DNA from: Atribacteraceae bacterium
Lineage (GTDB): Bacteria; Atribacterota; Atribacteria; Atribacterales; Atribacteraceae
DNA length: 39,625 bases
Assembly (NCBI GenBank): GCA_035477455.1
Contig: DATIKP010000172.1
Location: forward strand, 1-39,625
Direction: 5' to 3'
The translations under genes were made by a program, and so were the position numbers. The notes below the pieces were generated by a model that was given only the letters and a program-made list of their open reading frames with translations, did not search any database and was not told the origin of the DNA. How positions within the stretch are numbered: position 1 is the stretch's first letter; each line of letters starts with the position of its first letter. Shown here one piece after another: positions 1 through 7,555 of the stretch.

Positions 1-318
1 AATGACCTTTTTCTTGGGTAACACCAGGGTCAGGGGACCCGGCCAAAACCGGCGGGCCAGCGTCTGAGCGCGGGCGGGAAACTCCCGCACCAACCCTTCC
101 ACCTCCCGGGTCCCGGTACAGTGAACGATCAGGGGATCGAAGAAGGGACGGTCTTTGGCCAGAAAAATTCCGGCGGCGGAGCGTTCGTTGCGGGCGTCTG
201 CACCCAGGCCATAGACGGTTTCCGTGGGAAAGGCGACCAGCCCTCCCGCCCGCAAAATTCCGGCGGCCTCCCGGATGTGTTCGGCCCGGTCAGCGGGTAA
301 TACCCGGGTTTTTACCAT
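1..318 (-). CDS. tsaC: Threonylcarbamoyl-AMP synthase (Sua5/YciO/YrdC family), C-terminal part beyond window edge
   Basis: The first 106 codons are present; the rest lies beyond base 1. The family makes L-threonylcarbamoyl-AMP from threonine, bicarbonate and ATP, the first step of the t6A modification at position 37 of ANN-decoding tRNAs, in the cytoplasm. The visible N-terminus has the family hallmarks: an AGGLVAFPTETVYGLGADA segment (about residues 24-42), the KDRPFFDPLIVH segment and an FWPGPLTLVL segment near residues 92-101. The ATG at 318 is preceded by a purine-rich stretch (agaaagaaggg). It is divergent from uppP. Whether it is the short TsaC or the long Sua5 form cannot be told because the C-terminus is missing. 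Confidence 0.9.
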   Translation of the reverse strand, partial: MVKTRVLPADRAEHIREAAGILRAGGLVAFPTETVYGLGADARNERSAAGIFLAKDRPFFDPLIVHCTGTREVEGLVREFPARAQTLARRFWPGPLTLVLPKKKVI

Positions 319-411
319 GTATCGTATCCCTTCTTTCTCATCATCGCTGATACCGGTTCCCACAAGGTATGCCTAACCGGGCCGGCGAACCGGTAAAATG
401 CCTCGGTACAT

Positions 412-440
412 TTGCCATATCACCCAAGTTCCTCTACAAT
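412..440 (+). promoter_or_regulatory. Predicted sigma-70-type promoter for uppP
   Basis: TTGCCA (412-417), a 17-bp spacer, then TACAAT (435-440): five of six matches to each consensus box. Transcription would start near 447 and leave a leader of about 160 nt before uppP. The leader holds no riboswitch or terminator that I recognise. The 319-610 interval otherwise shows no gene. Confidence 0.5.
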
Positions 441-574
441 GGTTTTTCGGACCCTCCGCCCCATCCAGTGGCAACAAAGAGGAGTCCGACCGGTTGGTGC
501 GGCCGACAGCAGTGGAACACGAAAATTAAGGATGGGAGGAAGCAAGGAAGTGGTTCGCTCATCACTATTTGCTG

Positions 575-589
575 TTCACCGATCACCGT
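575..589 (-). repeat. 15-bp dispersed repeat, copy 1 (ACGGTGATCGGTGAA on minus strand)
   Basis: This intergenic 15-mer is identical to bases 4613-4627, there on the plus strand. Both copies lie in short gaps next to low-complexity 'tcatcactatt' or 'tgaatgaacga' type sequence. Only two copies are visible here, so its nature is unknown. Confidence 0.5.
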
Positions 590-610
590 TCTTTTTTCGG
601 AGGAGATCCT

Positions 611-1375
611 TTGACGCTTATCGAATCGCTTGGACTGGGACTGATCCAGGGTTTGACCGAGTTTTTTCCCATATCTTCCTCGGCGCACCTGATCCTTTTA
701 CGGCCGGTGTTCGGTTTCGGAGAACCGAACCTGTGGTTTGACGTGTTTCTCCATGGGGGCACCTGGTTGGCCGTGCTGTTCTACCTGATACCTCACTATA
801 GGCGATTGTGGGAAAAACCTTTCCTGATCGTTTCCATCCTTCTGGCCACCATTCCAGCCGGGGCATTCGGACTTCTTTTCGAAGAACCGGTGGAACAGTC
901 CCTCCGTACTCATTATCCGGTGATCATTACCGTCCTGATTGGGCTGGGCGTGGTCTTCCTCTTCGTGCGCCAATCCGGGGAAAAACCGCTCGAATCCCTG
1001 GGGCCGGGTGGCGCATTGTTCATCGGACTGGCCCAGGCGCTGGCCCTGCTACCTGGTGTTTCCCGCTCCGGTATCACTCTATTGGCTGCGCTGGCTTTGG
1101 GACTACAACGGAAAGACGCCGTGCTTTTTTCCTTTTTCCTTTCTCTGACGACTATTGGCGGTGCGTTGGCCAAAGGCACCTTGGAAATGCGCGCAGAAGG
1201 TGCAGTGGCCCTGGCGGAACTCCTGCCTGGCTTTCTGGTTTCACTGGGGTCCGGTTTCTTCGCCTGCCTGTTTTTACTCAGGATCGTGGCGGGTCGGAGC
1301 CTGTGGCCGTTCGGCCTCTATCGAATCATTTTCGGGGTCGGGATCATGCTCTTTCTTCTTTTCTCGGGCGGGTAG
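611..1375 (+). CDS. uppP: Undecaprenyl-diphosphatase UppP/BacA
   Basis: UppP removes a phosphate from undecaprenyl pyrophosphate at the outer face of the cytoplasmic membrane and so recycles the lipid carrier for peptidoglycan and other polymers; excess gives bacitracin resistance. The 254-residue length is normal. The two catalytic signatures are intact: LIQGLTEFFPISSSAHL (about residues 11-27) and PGVSRSGIT (about 148-156). The rest is a series of hydrophobic helices. I choose the TTG at 611 because GGAGGAG (599-605) stands 5 nt upstream and the protein then begins exactly where family members do; the upstream in-frame ATG at 569 would add an unrelated 14 residues. It is a single gene, convergent with the small minus-strand gene ending at 1409. 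Confidence 0.95.
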   Translation: MTLIESLGLGLIQGLTEFFPISSSAHLILLRPVFGFGEPNLWFDVFLHGGTWLAVLFYLIPHYRRLWEKPFLIVSILLATIPAGAFGLLFEEPVEQSLRTHYPVIITVLIGLGVVFLFVRQSGEKPLESLGPGGALFIGLAQALALLPGVSRSGITLLAALALGLQRKDAVLFSFFLSLTTIGGALAKGTLEMRAEGAVALAELLPGFLVSLGSGFFACLFLLRIVAGRSLWPFGLYRIIFGVGIMLFLLFSGG

Positions 1376-1408
1376 ACTCCAAAAGACAATACAGTGGGTT
1401 TTCCGGAA

Positions 1409-1714
1409 TCAGAGGAGCTCTTCGAAGGAGGTACGAAGCCTCTCCCTCAGAAGCAGCTCGATCTGATGAAACAGGTCATCGGAAAACCGACTGAAGGGCA
1501 GCCAAATCTTGATCCGTCCTTCCTCGAATGAGAGGTGCAGGCCCTCTAAAGTCTCACTGGTGACCGCCTCCCGGAGCACTCTCTCGAGAAAACCGGCAAA
1601 CTCCTGCAGGGAGATCATGCACGAGCGAAAGTACTCTTCGATTTCATATTCCCAGTAGATGACGTCTCCATCCGAACAGCGGTATGGAACCGGATTTAAA
1701 CTGATCCTGATCAC
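1409..1714 (-). CDS. Hypothetical 101-residue acidic protein downstream of ROK kinase
   Basis: I do not recognise this protein. It starts with GTG at 1714, preceded by AGGAGG with a 6-nt spacer; that Shine-Dalgarno overlaps the stop region of the ROK kinase gene (ends 1728), so the two are almost certainly co-transcribed and translationally close. An ATG four bases upstream is in another frame and too near the Shine-Dalgarno. The sequence mixes beta-like N-terminal segments (MIRISLNPVPYRC) with amphipathic helices and a charged C-terminus (LLLRERLRTSFEELL). There is no signal peptide or membrane segment. A real gene is likely from the ribosome site and context; its function is unknown. Confidence 0.6.
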   Translation of the reverse strand: MIRISLNPVPYRCSDGDVIYWEYEIEEYFRSCMISLQEFAGFLERVLREAVTSETLEGLHLSFEEGRIKIWLPFSRFSDDLFHQIELLLRERLRTSFEELL

Positions 1715-1727
1715 CCATGGCCTCCTT

Positions 1728-2729
1728 TCAATCTTCCCGATCCAAGCTGATCAAACCTTTCAGGAACTGCTCTTTTGACCAAGTCGCGGTCCCGATCACC
1801 GCCGCTTCCCGACCCAGTTCTGCCTGGACAAACCGGATAGTGTTCACCGGTAGGATGTGCAGGCGTTCCCGGAGACTTTGCCGGATCCGGTCAAAGAGAA
1901 TATCCCCTACCTGGGTGACCGTTCCACCGACAACGATCATTTCCGGGTTGATCACCGCACAGATCCCGGACAAGGCCAGGCCGATATAAAATCCGGTCCG
2001 CATGATGATGTCGGTGGCGGTTTCGTCCCCGGCCTTGGCGGCATCGACGATTGTCTTGGGAGTGACCTTGTTCAAGTCATCCTTGACCAGTTCCCGGATC
2101 AGGGTATCGTGCTGCTGTACCAGGGCCCGCAGGGCCTGACCGACCATAGCCGGTCCCGAAGCGTAGGCTTCGAGACATCCCCGGCTTCCGCATCCGCAAC
2201 GGATGCCAAACGGTTCCACTGGAATGTGTCCGATTTCCCCGGCTCCCCCTTCCCTTCCGCTGAAGAGTTCCCCATTCAGGATCAATCCTCCCCCGATCCC
2301 GGTCCCAACGGACAACATGACCATATTGGCGACTTCCCGTCCCGCACCGAAACGGTTTTCCGCCAGAGTAATCGCCCGGACGTCATTGATCGCCGCTACC
2401 GGAAGGCCCAACCGCTCTTCAAGCCATTTCTTGATCGGGACATATTTCCACTTTTGATGGAAGTTGGGCAGTAAATGACAGACACCCGCCTCCCAATCAC
2501 ACAGGCCGGGTAAGCCGATCCCGATCGCTGCCAGGGTATAACCGGCCCGTTGTGCTTCTTTGCAGAGCTTCTTGGCTTCTTGCTCGATGTCGGCAACCAC
2601 CTCTTCCGGTTCCCGCATCGGCCGGGTCGGAATCGTACTGTTGAAAAGAATATGCCCTTCCGAGCCGACTGCCCCGACCTTGGTTGTCGAGCCGCTCAAA
2701 TCAATACCCAGAAATACCTGGTTTGGCAT
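1728..2729 (-). CDS. ROK-family sugar kinase (glucokinase-like)
   Basis: ROK kinases phosphorylate hexoses or amino sugars using ATP in the cytoplasm. Visible features are the N-terminal phosphate-binding loop LGIDLSGSTTKVG (residues 7-19), the nucleotide-binding VGTGIGGGLILNGE segment (141-154), and the ROK zinc motif with H168 and C178, C180, C185 in GCGSRGCLEA. There is no N-terminal helix-turn-helix, so it is an enzyme rather than a NagC/XylR-type repressor. The usual catalytic NDANAA is here NDVRAI (residues 115-120): the Asp is kept but the second Asn is replaced, so substrate preference could differ from standard glucokinases. The length of 333 is typical. It lies 76 bp downstream of rarA and just upstream of a small unknown gene. 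Glucokinase is the most likely role; other sugars are possible. Confidence 0.85.
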   Translation of the reverse strand: MPNQVFLGIDLSGSTTKVGAVGSEGHILFNSTIPTRPMREPEEVVADIEQEAKKLCKEAQRAGYTLAAIGIGLPGLCDWEAGVCHLLPNFHQKWKYVPIKKWLEERLGLPVAAINDVRAITLAENRFGAGREVANMVMLSVGTGIGGGLILNGELFSGREGGAGEIGHIPVEPFGIRCGCGSRGCLEAYASGPAMVGQALRALVQQHDTLIRELVKDDLNKVTPKTIVDAAKAGDETATDIIMRTGFYIGLALSGICAVINPEMIVVGGTVTQVGDILFDRIRQSLRERLHILPVNTIRFVQAELGREAAVIGTATWSKEQFLKGLISLDRED

Positions 2730-2805
2730 TGTCCTTCACCTGTCGTCTACCCCCCGCGTACGGCGGGAAAATGATAACTTTCCACTTGCTTCTTACCGAT
2801 CGTGT

Positions 2806-4152
2806 TCAGTATTTCCTTTTTTTCCACAACACCTGCAACCACTGGGAAATCATTTTTTCGTAACCCCGTCCGCTTGGCCGGTAATACAAACGAGCGCTCA
2901 GTTCAGGTGGCCGGTAGTCCTGCTCGATAAAGCCCTCCGGAAAATCATGGGCGTACTTGTATTCCTGCCCATACCCGAGTTCGGCCAGCAAGCGGGTTGG
3001 TGCGTTGCGAAGATGAACCGGCACGGGGAGCGCCCCGTGTATCCGGACATCCGAGGCCGCGACCTGGAGGGCCCGGTACGACGCATTGCTTTTCGGAGCG
3101 CTGGCAACGTACAGGGTAGCCTGCGCAAGAGAAAGACGACCTTCCGGTTCCCCCAGGAAATCATACGCCTCCCGGGCGGCAACAGCGACCTGGAGGGCCC
3201 GGGGATCGGCGTTTCCGATATCCTCCGAAGCGCAGGCGATCAGGCGACGCAAGATGACATGGGGATCTTCCCCGGACTCGAGCATCCGACACATCCAATA
3301 AACCGCTCCATCCGGATCGCTTCCCCGTAGACTCTTATGATAGGCGGACAGGAGGTTGTAGTGCTCTTCTCCGCTCTTGTCATATAACAACGTGTTCTTG
3401 TGAAAAATTTCGCCGATGATATCCGGACTGACAGTCCGATTTTCTCGCTGCGCCACCTGGAGGATGATTTCCAGAAAATTGAGGGCTTGCCGGGCATCTC
3501 CGTCCGCCATGCGGGCCAAAAGCTCCAGTGCGTCCTCGCCAATCATAGGCGAGGGATTGTTCAGGGCACGCGGGTCAGTGAGAGTTTGGCGTAAGAGGCT
3601 GACCAGGTCAGCGACCGAAATTTTACGAAAAAGCAGGACCTGGCACCGGGAAAGGAGCGGGGCGATGACTTCAAAGGAGGGATTCTCCGTGGTCGCTCCG
3701 AGGAGAGTAATCGTTCCCTTCTCCACAAAGGGGAGCAGAAAGCTCTGCTGACCTTTGTGAAAACGATGTATTTCGTCGATAAAAAAAACCGTTTTGTTCC
3801 CCTGGCGCTCATTGACGAATTCCGCTTCCCGGATCGCCTCTTTCATGTCCTTGACGCCCGAGGCCACCGCACTCACCGATATCGTATGATACCCGCAGGT
3901 TTCGGCGAGGATAAAGGCGACCGAGGTTTTTCCGGTTCCCGGCGGCCCCCAGAAGAGTAGCGAGGGGAGAAATCCATCACGAACGATCCGGCTAAGGATA
4001 CCCTCCGGACCGGCCAATTCCGGCTGACCTACCACTTCCCCCAAAGTCCGCGGCCTCATCCGATAAGGGAGGGGCTCCCCACCCCCAGGGTAAATGGAAC
4101 GGACACCCGGTTCCGGAGCGTTTTCCGGAAGAGAGGACGGTTTTTTTTTCAT
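2806..4152 (-). CDS. rarA: Replication-associated recombination protein RarA (MgsA), AAA+ ATPase
   Basis: RarA is a clamp-loader-related AAA+ ATPase that acts at stalled replication forks. The N-terminus has the family RMRPRTLGEVVGQ box, then Walker A GPPGTGKT, Walker B FIDEIHRFHKGQQ, sensor 1 LLGATTENPSFEV and the arginine-finger LLSRCQV segment. The C-terminal part carries the tetramerisation region with the typical YKYAHDFPEGFIEQDYRPPEL motif. The 448-residue length is normal. I prefer the ATG at 4152, which has a GGGA a few bases upstream, over the in-frame GTG at 4170, which has no good ribosome site. The gene begins 24 bp after a small unknown gene and is probably in the same transcript. 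Confidence 0.93.
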   Translation of the reverse strand: MKKKPSSLPENAPEPGVRSIYPGGGEPLPYRMRPRTLGEVVGQPELAGPEGILSRIVRDGFLPSLLFWGPPGTGKTSVAFILAETCGYHTISVSAVASGVKDMKEAIREAEFVNERQGNKTVFFIDEIHRFHKGQQSFLLPFVEKGTITLLGATTENPSFEVIAPLLSRCQVLLFRKISVADLVSLLRQTLTDPRALNNPSPMIGEDALELLARMADGDARQALNFLEIILQVAQRENRTVSPDIIGEIFHKNTLLYDKSGEEHYNLLSAYHKSLRGSDPDGAVYWMCRMLESGEDPHVILRRLIACASEDIGNADPRALQVAVAAREAYDFLGEPEGRLSLAQATLYVASAPKSNASYRALQVAASDVRIHGALPVPVHLRNAPTRLLAELGYGQEYKYAHDFPEGFIEQDYRPPELSARLYYRPSGRGYEKMISQWLQVLWKKRKY

Positions 4153-4176
4153 AATTTTTCCCGAGAGCACTTTATC

Positions 4177-4587
4177 TCAATCGGTTATTTCATCTCCCTT
4201 TGGCCAATCGCCATCAGGAATACGGGACCAACTCAGGGATTCCCGGTCAAAAGGAAGCGATGTATACGCACTGATCGCCGCATCTATTTCCGCCAACCAT
4301 CCCAGGGTCGCTGTGGAAAGGATCAGTATCTTGTCCCCCATGATCTCCTGGATGGTATAAAAGAAGGGACACCGGGTAAAAATCATGCTGAAAACGTCCG
4401 CCGGGCATTCCGCCATCTCGGCGAGGTAGCCCTTGATGTCTTCCTGGGTGTTGAATTCCTCCAGGGAAAAACAGGTGTCATGGGGACATCCGTCAACCAG
4501 CCTGCGCAACAGTTCGTTCTTCAGCGCTTCGCGGTTGTCGCGGAAATCCTTCATCGTTGCGATTATGACATTCATTCGTTCATCCAT
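4177..4587 (-). CDS. Hypothetical 136-residue protein upstream of rarA
   Basis: I do not recognise this protein. The ATG at 4587 follows GAGGA with an 8-nt spacer. It has a helical N-terminus (MKDFRDNREALKNELLRRLVDG), four scattered cysteines (PHDTCF, MAECPAD, TRCPFF, and DGC near residue 34), and a C-terminal part rich in aromatic residues ending in acidic residues. No signal peptide is visible; one moderately hydrophobic stretch (DKILILSTATLGWLAEIDAAI) is too polar for a confident membrane helix. It is close enough to rarA (24 bp) to share its mRNA. The coding sequence begins inside a run of atgaa/atgga repeats, so an internal start at the ATG at 4575 remains possible. Confidence 0.55.
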   Translation of the reverse strand: MDERMNVIIATMKDFRDNREALKNELLRRLVDGCPHDTCFSLEEFNTQEDIKGYLAEMAECPADVFSMIFTRCPFFYTIQEIMGDKILILSTATLGWLAEIDAAISAYTSLPFDRESLSWSRIPDGDWPKGDEITD

Positions 4588-4612
4588 TCACTAATTCCTC
4601 ATCTCTCAAAAT

Positions 4613-4627
4613 ACGGTGATCGGTGAA
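4613..4627 (+). repeat. 15-bp dispersed repeat, copy 2 (ACGGTGATCGGTGAA)
   Basis: Identical to the minus-strand sequence at 575-589. It sits in the 79-bp gap between the sugar kinase end (4667) and the start of the small unknown gene (4587), next to a degenerate 'tcattcgttcatccattcac' stretch. Confidence 0.5.
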
Positions 4628-4666
4628 AGATTATCAACTTTTTCCCAACCTTCTGTCAACCTTCTC

Positions 4667-5635
4667 TCAAAATTTTCCGAACCCGGCCCGTATCTCTTTC
4701 TCCAAACCGGGCATGGCTAACACCTCATGAAGAAAAGGCGCTCCTTCCATGGGACCTTTCCGGGTGACAGCCAGCGCGCCGACCGCATTGGCAAAGCGAC
4801 CGCAGGAAAAGAGATCGAGGCCCCTTTGCAGGGCGACCAAAAACCCGGCGTCAAAACAGTCGCCGGCACCGGTGGGATCCACCTCGTTCACCTTAAAGGA
4901 TGGCACATCCCTTCTACCATCCGAAGTGATTACCGAACATCCCTCGTCTCCCCTTTTCAGAACGACGCAACCCGCCCCCCGGTCGATCAAAATTTGGCAG
5001 GCTCTTGCAACATCTGTTTCACCGGTGAGCATGGCCGCTTCTTCACCGCTGGGAAAAACGATATGTACGGCATCCAGAATCGGTTGACAAAGCTCCCGTA
5101 CCCGGTCGACCCCCAGAATTTCCGGCCGGATATTCGGGTCGAAGCTGACCTGAACCTCATATCGGCGGGCCAGTTCCAGGGAACGGTAAACGGTATTCCG
5201 CCAGGTTTCGTTGATAGAGATGGCCGATCCGTTCACATGAAGATAGCGGGCGCCCTGGAAATACGATTCAGGAATCCGCTCCGGCTCCATCAGGCCGCTG
5301 GCCGCGTTGCGGATGTGGTAGATGAATTTCCGGGATCCATCGGGGAAATAGGCGACAAACGCGACGCCGGTCGTCGACTCTTCCGTTTCATAAAAGCAGG
5401 AGAGGTCGACACCGTCTTCCTGGAGACGTTCCCGGATGACTTTCCCAAAGTCATCCCGACCCACTGTCCCAACGTACCCGACCTGGCCCCCTAACCGGGC
5501 TGCGCAATCAGCGAAAATAGCCGGCGCCCCGCTGGGGTAGGGACCGGTGAATACCTCCGGAGTATCCAGTCCGGCTCCGATTTTGTCCCGCATGATCTCG
5601 ACCAGAGCTTCCCCCATCGATATGATTTCAGGCAT
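4667..5635 (-). CDS. PfkB/ribokinase-family carbohydrate kinase
   Basis: A cytoplasmic ATP-dependent sugar kinase. It shows the N-terminal MGEALVEI strand, the first PfkB signature region around GGQVGYVGTVGRDDFG (49-64), and the second signature DPTGAGDCFDAGF (253-265) with catalytic Asp259 and the anion hole GAGD. The 322-residue length fits. The family includes 2-keto-3-deoxygluconate kinases, fructokinases, tagatose kinases and ribokinases; sequence alone does not settle the substrate, although the opening MGEALVEIM is most like the fructokinase/KDG-kinase branch. Its start has gggaggt a few bases upstream. It follows the threonine aldolase gene by 48 bp, with a possible weak promoter between them (TTGACT, then GATAAT with a short 15-bp spacer). 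Confidence 0.87.
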   Translation of the reverse strand: MPEIISMGEALVEIMRDKIGAGLDTPEVFTGPYPSGAPAIFADCAARLGGQVGYVGTVGRDDFGKVIRERLQEDGVDLSCFYETEESTTGVAFVAYFPDGSRKFIYHIRNAASGLMEPERIPESYFQGARYLHVNGSAISINETWRNTVYRSLELARRYEVQVSFDPNIRPEILGVDRVRELCQPILDAVHIVFPSGEEAAMLTGETDVARACQILIDRGAGCVVLKRGDEGCSVITSDGRRDVPSFKVNEVDPTGAGDCFDAGFLVALQRGLDLFSCGRFANAVGALAVTRKGPMEGAPFLHEVLAMPGLEKEIRAGFGKF

Positions 5636-5683
5636 CTCATACCTCCCGTGTCTTTTTTCTATTATCCCACACTCGGAGAAAAG

Positions 5684-6739
5684 TCAAAGGGTTTTACCGG
5701 AAAAACCGCGAAAAAAAGCCTCCATTATGGAGAGAGCCTGGCGTACGTCCCCAGTTCCGACTCGACTTGAGGTCACCAGCCGGATGCGGTGTTCCCCGGC
5801 GGGAGTCACCAGGACACCCTTCCCGGCGAATTTTCGGGTAATTTCGGGTGCCTTCACCGGCAGAGCGGAACAGTCAACAAGAACGAAATTAGTCTGGATC
5901 CGGGTAAGGTCGACTGTGATGTTATCAAGCACAGCCAGTCCTTCGGCCAAGAGCCGGGCATGACGATGGTCATCCTGCAGTCGGGCGATGTTTTCCCCGG
6001 AGATGGCGATCAGCCCACAGGCGCACAACCAACCGGTCTGGCGCATGCCCCCTCCCAGCATCTTCCGGTAGCGTCTTGCCTCCCGGATGAAGGCTTCCGA
6101 ACCGGCGAGAAGCGATCCAATCGGCGCACCCAGTCCCTTCGACAGGGAAACCATCACTGAATCCGCGTACCGGGCCAGGAACGAGGGATGGATTCCCAGG
6201 TACACCGCCGCATTCCAGAGTCGGGCACCGTCGAGGTGTACCGCCAGCTGATGGCGTCGGGAAAGTTCGTAAATTTCTCTCATTTTCTCCAGGGGTGGTA
6301 CAATACCCCCATAGCGGTAGTGCGTGTTTTCTATACAAAGCAATGACGTCCGGGGATAGTGAATATCATCCGGTCGTAGTACAGCCAGTACCGCCTCCGG
6401 TTCAGGAATGCCATCGGCTCCGAACAGGCCTCTTACCATCAGCCCGGCTACCGCCGCTAATCCTCCCGTCTCCGAGAGGCGGATATGAGCATTCTCTTCG
6501 AGTATAACCTCCTCCCCCCGCCGGGTATGAGTCAAAAGGGCGATCAGGTTCCCCATCGTCCCACTGGGAACAAAAAGAGCGGCTTCCTTACCCAACAACC
6601 GGGCAGCGGTTTCTTCCAGGGCGGCCTGATTCGGGTCTTCCCCGTAGACCGAATCACCGAGAGAGGCTTGAAACGCCTTTTCCTTCATCTCTTCGCTGGG
6701 AAGGGTGATCGTGTCCCTCCGCAGATCGATTGGCATCAT
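5684..6739 (-). CDS. ltaE: Low-specificity L-threonine aldolase, PLP-dependent
   Basis: It cleaves L-threonine or L-allo-threonine to glycine and acetaldehyde. The fold-type I PLP pattern is complete: LRRDTITLPSEEM at the N-terminus, GTMGNLIAL (60-68), the PLP-stacking His85 (ENAHI), the cofactor-binding Asp170 in VHLDGARLWNA, and the Schiff-base lysine K201 in VMVSLSKGLGAPIGS. The 351-residue length is normal. The start is preceded by GGAAGGAG; the second codon is also ATG. It is separated by 185 bp from the tetR gene upstream on the same strand, in which I see no clear terminator. Confidence 0.92.
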   Translation of the reverse strand: MMPIDLRRDTITLPSEEMKEKAFQASLGDSVYGEDPNQAALEETAARLLGKEAALFVPSGTMGNLIALLTHTRRGEEVILEENAHIRLSETGGLAAVAGLMVRGLFGADGIPEPEAVLAVLRPDDIHYPRTSLLCIENTHYRYGGIVPPLEKMREIYELSRRHQLAVHLDGARLWNAAVYLGIHPSFLARYADSVMVSLSKGLGAPIGSLLAGSEAFIREARRYRKMLGGGMRQTGWLCACGLIAISGENIARLQDDHRHARLLAEGLAVLDNITVDLTRIQTNFVLVDCSALPVKAPEITRKFAGKGVLVTPAGEHRIRLVTSSRVGTGDVRQALSIMEAFFRGFSGKTL

Positions 6740-6924
6740 AGATCATCAACTCCTTCCACCGATGGTGAACATTCAACAAACCGCCCCCAATAAATCTCTT
6801 TTTTCGGCAACGGTCTCATCTGGCCAGCGCCTGTTACGGGAACGAACGGCACCGGCTTTAATGATAGTCGATAAGGGGACAAGAGTATATCATCAGCTGC
6901 AGAAAGCCATGCAGAAAGAAACGA

Positions 6925-7536
6925 TCAGCGGAGAAAAGCGGTGAAAATCTCCTGAAAAAGGGTCCGCACATCCGGTGACAACAACCGGTTTTCCTTGATC
7001 TCTTCGATATAGTACCCGGCCAGACTGGGCAGGATCAGACGTAGAACCTGTTCACCGCTCACTCGTTTCCCCGATAGCGTCTGTAAGGGTCCAATGCGCT
7101 GTCCAACCTCCCAGCGGAGCTTTTTCATTTTTTCGAGGATTTGGTCAATACGTTTCTTGACCTCCAGATGGTGAAGGAAATCGAAGCCTGCCCTCTGAAT
7201 AATCAGAATCACGTCCTTTTTTTCCTCCATAAATCGGCAATGGGCTTCGATGATGTCCGCCAAGACCGCCTTTTTATCGTCTCGCGAGCAATCGATGGTA
7301 TGGAAATTTTCCTCTGCCTCGTGAATGGTAGTCTCCAATATATTCACCAGTAATTCGAATTTACTCCTGAAATAATAATAGATGGTCGACTTCTTCACCC
7401 CGGATACGTCAGAAATGTTTTCGAGAGTCGCCTCGAAGTAACTCTTTTCTGAAAATACTTTTTTGGCCGCTCCCAGAATCATGGTTCGTTTATCGTCCAG
7501 GTGCTTCTCTCCGGTAAAGGCAGTATTTTTCTTCAT
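6925..7536 (-). CDS. TetR/AcrR-family transcriptional regulator, last gene of the RND operon
   Basis: A 203-residue dimeric DNA-binding repressor. The TetR-type helix-turn-helix lies at about residues 37-58 (ATLENISDVSGVKKSTIYYYFRSKFELL), preceded by a helix with ILGAAKKVFSEKSYFEAT; the C-terminal ligand domain is helical and not informative about the effector. I start it at the ATG at 7536, directly after gaggaaggg; the longer reading frame overlaps the beta-barrel gene and would add 52 residues unlike the family. It lies 19 bp downstream of the beta-barrel gene, so it is the fourth gene of the RND operon. A 34-bp palindrome at the operon promoter is its probable binding site, giving negative autoregulation (inference). 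Confidence 0.9.
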   Translation of the reverse strand: MKKNTAFTGEKHLDDKRTMILGAAKKVFSEKSYFEATLENISDVSGVKKSTIYYYFRSKFELLVNILETTIHEAEENFHTIDCSRDDKKAVLADIIEAHCRFMEEKKDVILIIQRAGFDFLHHLEVKKRIDQILEKMKKLRWEVGQRIGPLQTLSGKRVSGEQVLRLILPSLAGYYIEEIKENRLLSPDVRTLFQEIFTAFLR

Positions 7537-7555
7537 CCCTTCCTCGCTATCCTGA

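Noticed and set aside
2748-2770. CCCGC/GCGGG hairpin between rarA and the ROK kinase
   Set aside because: A short stem without a T-tract on either strand.
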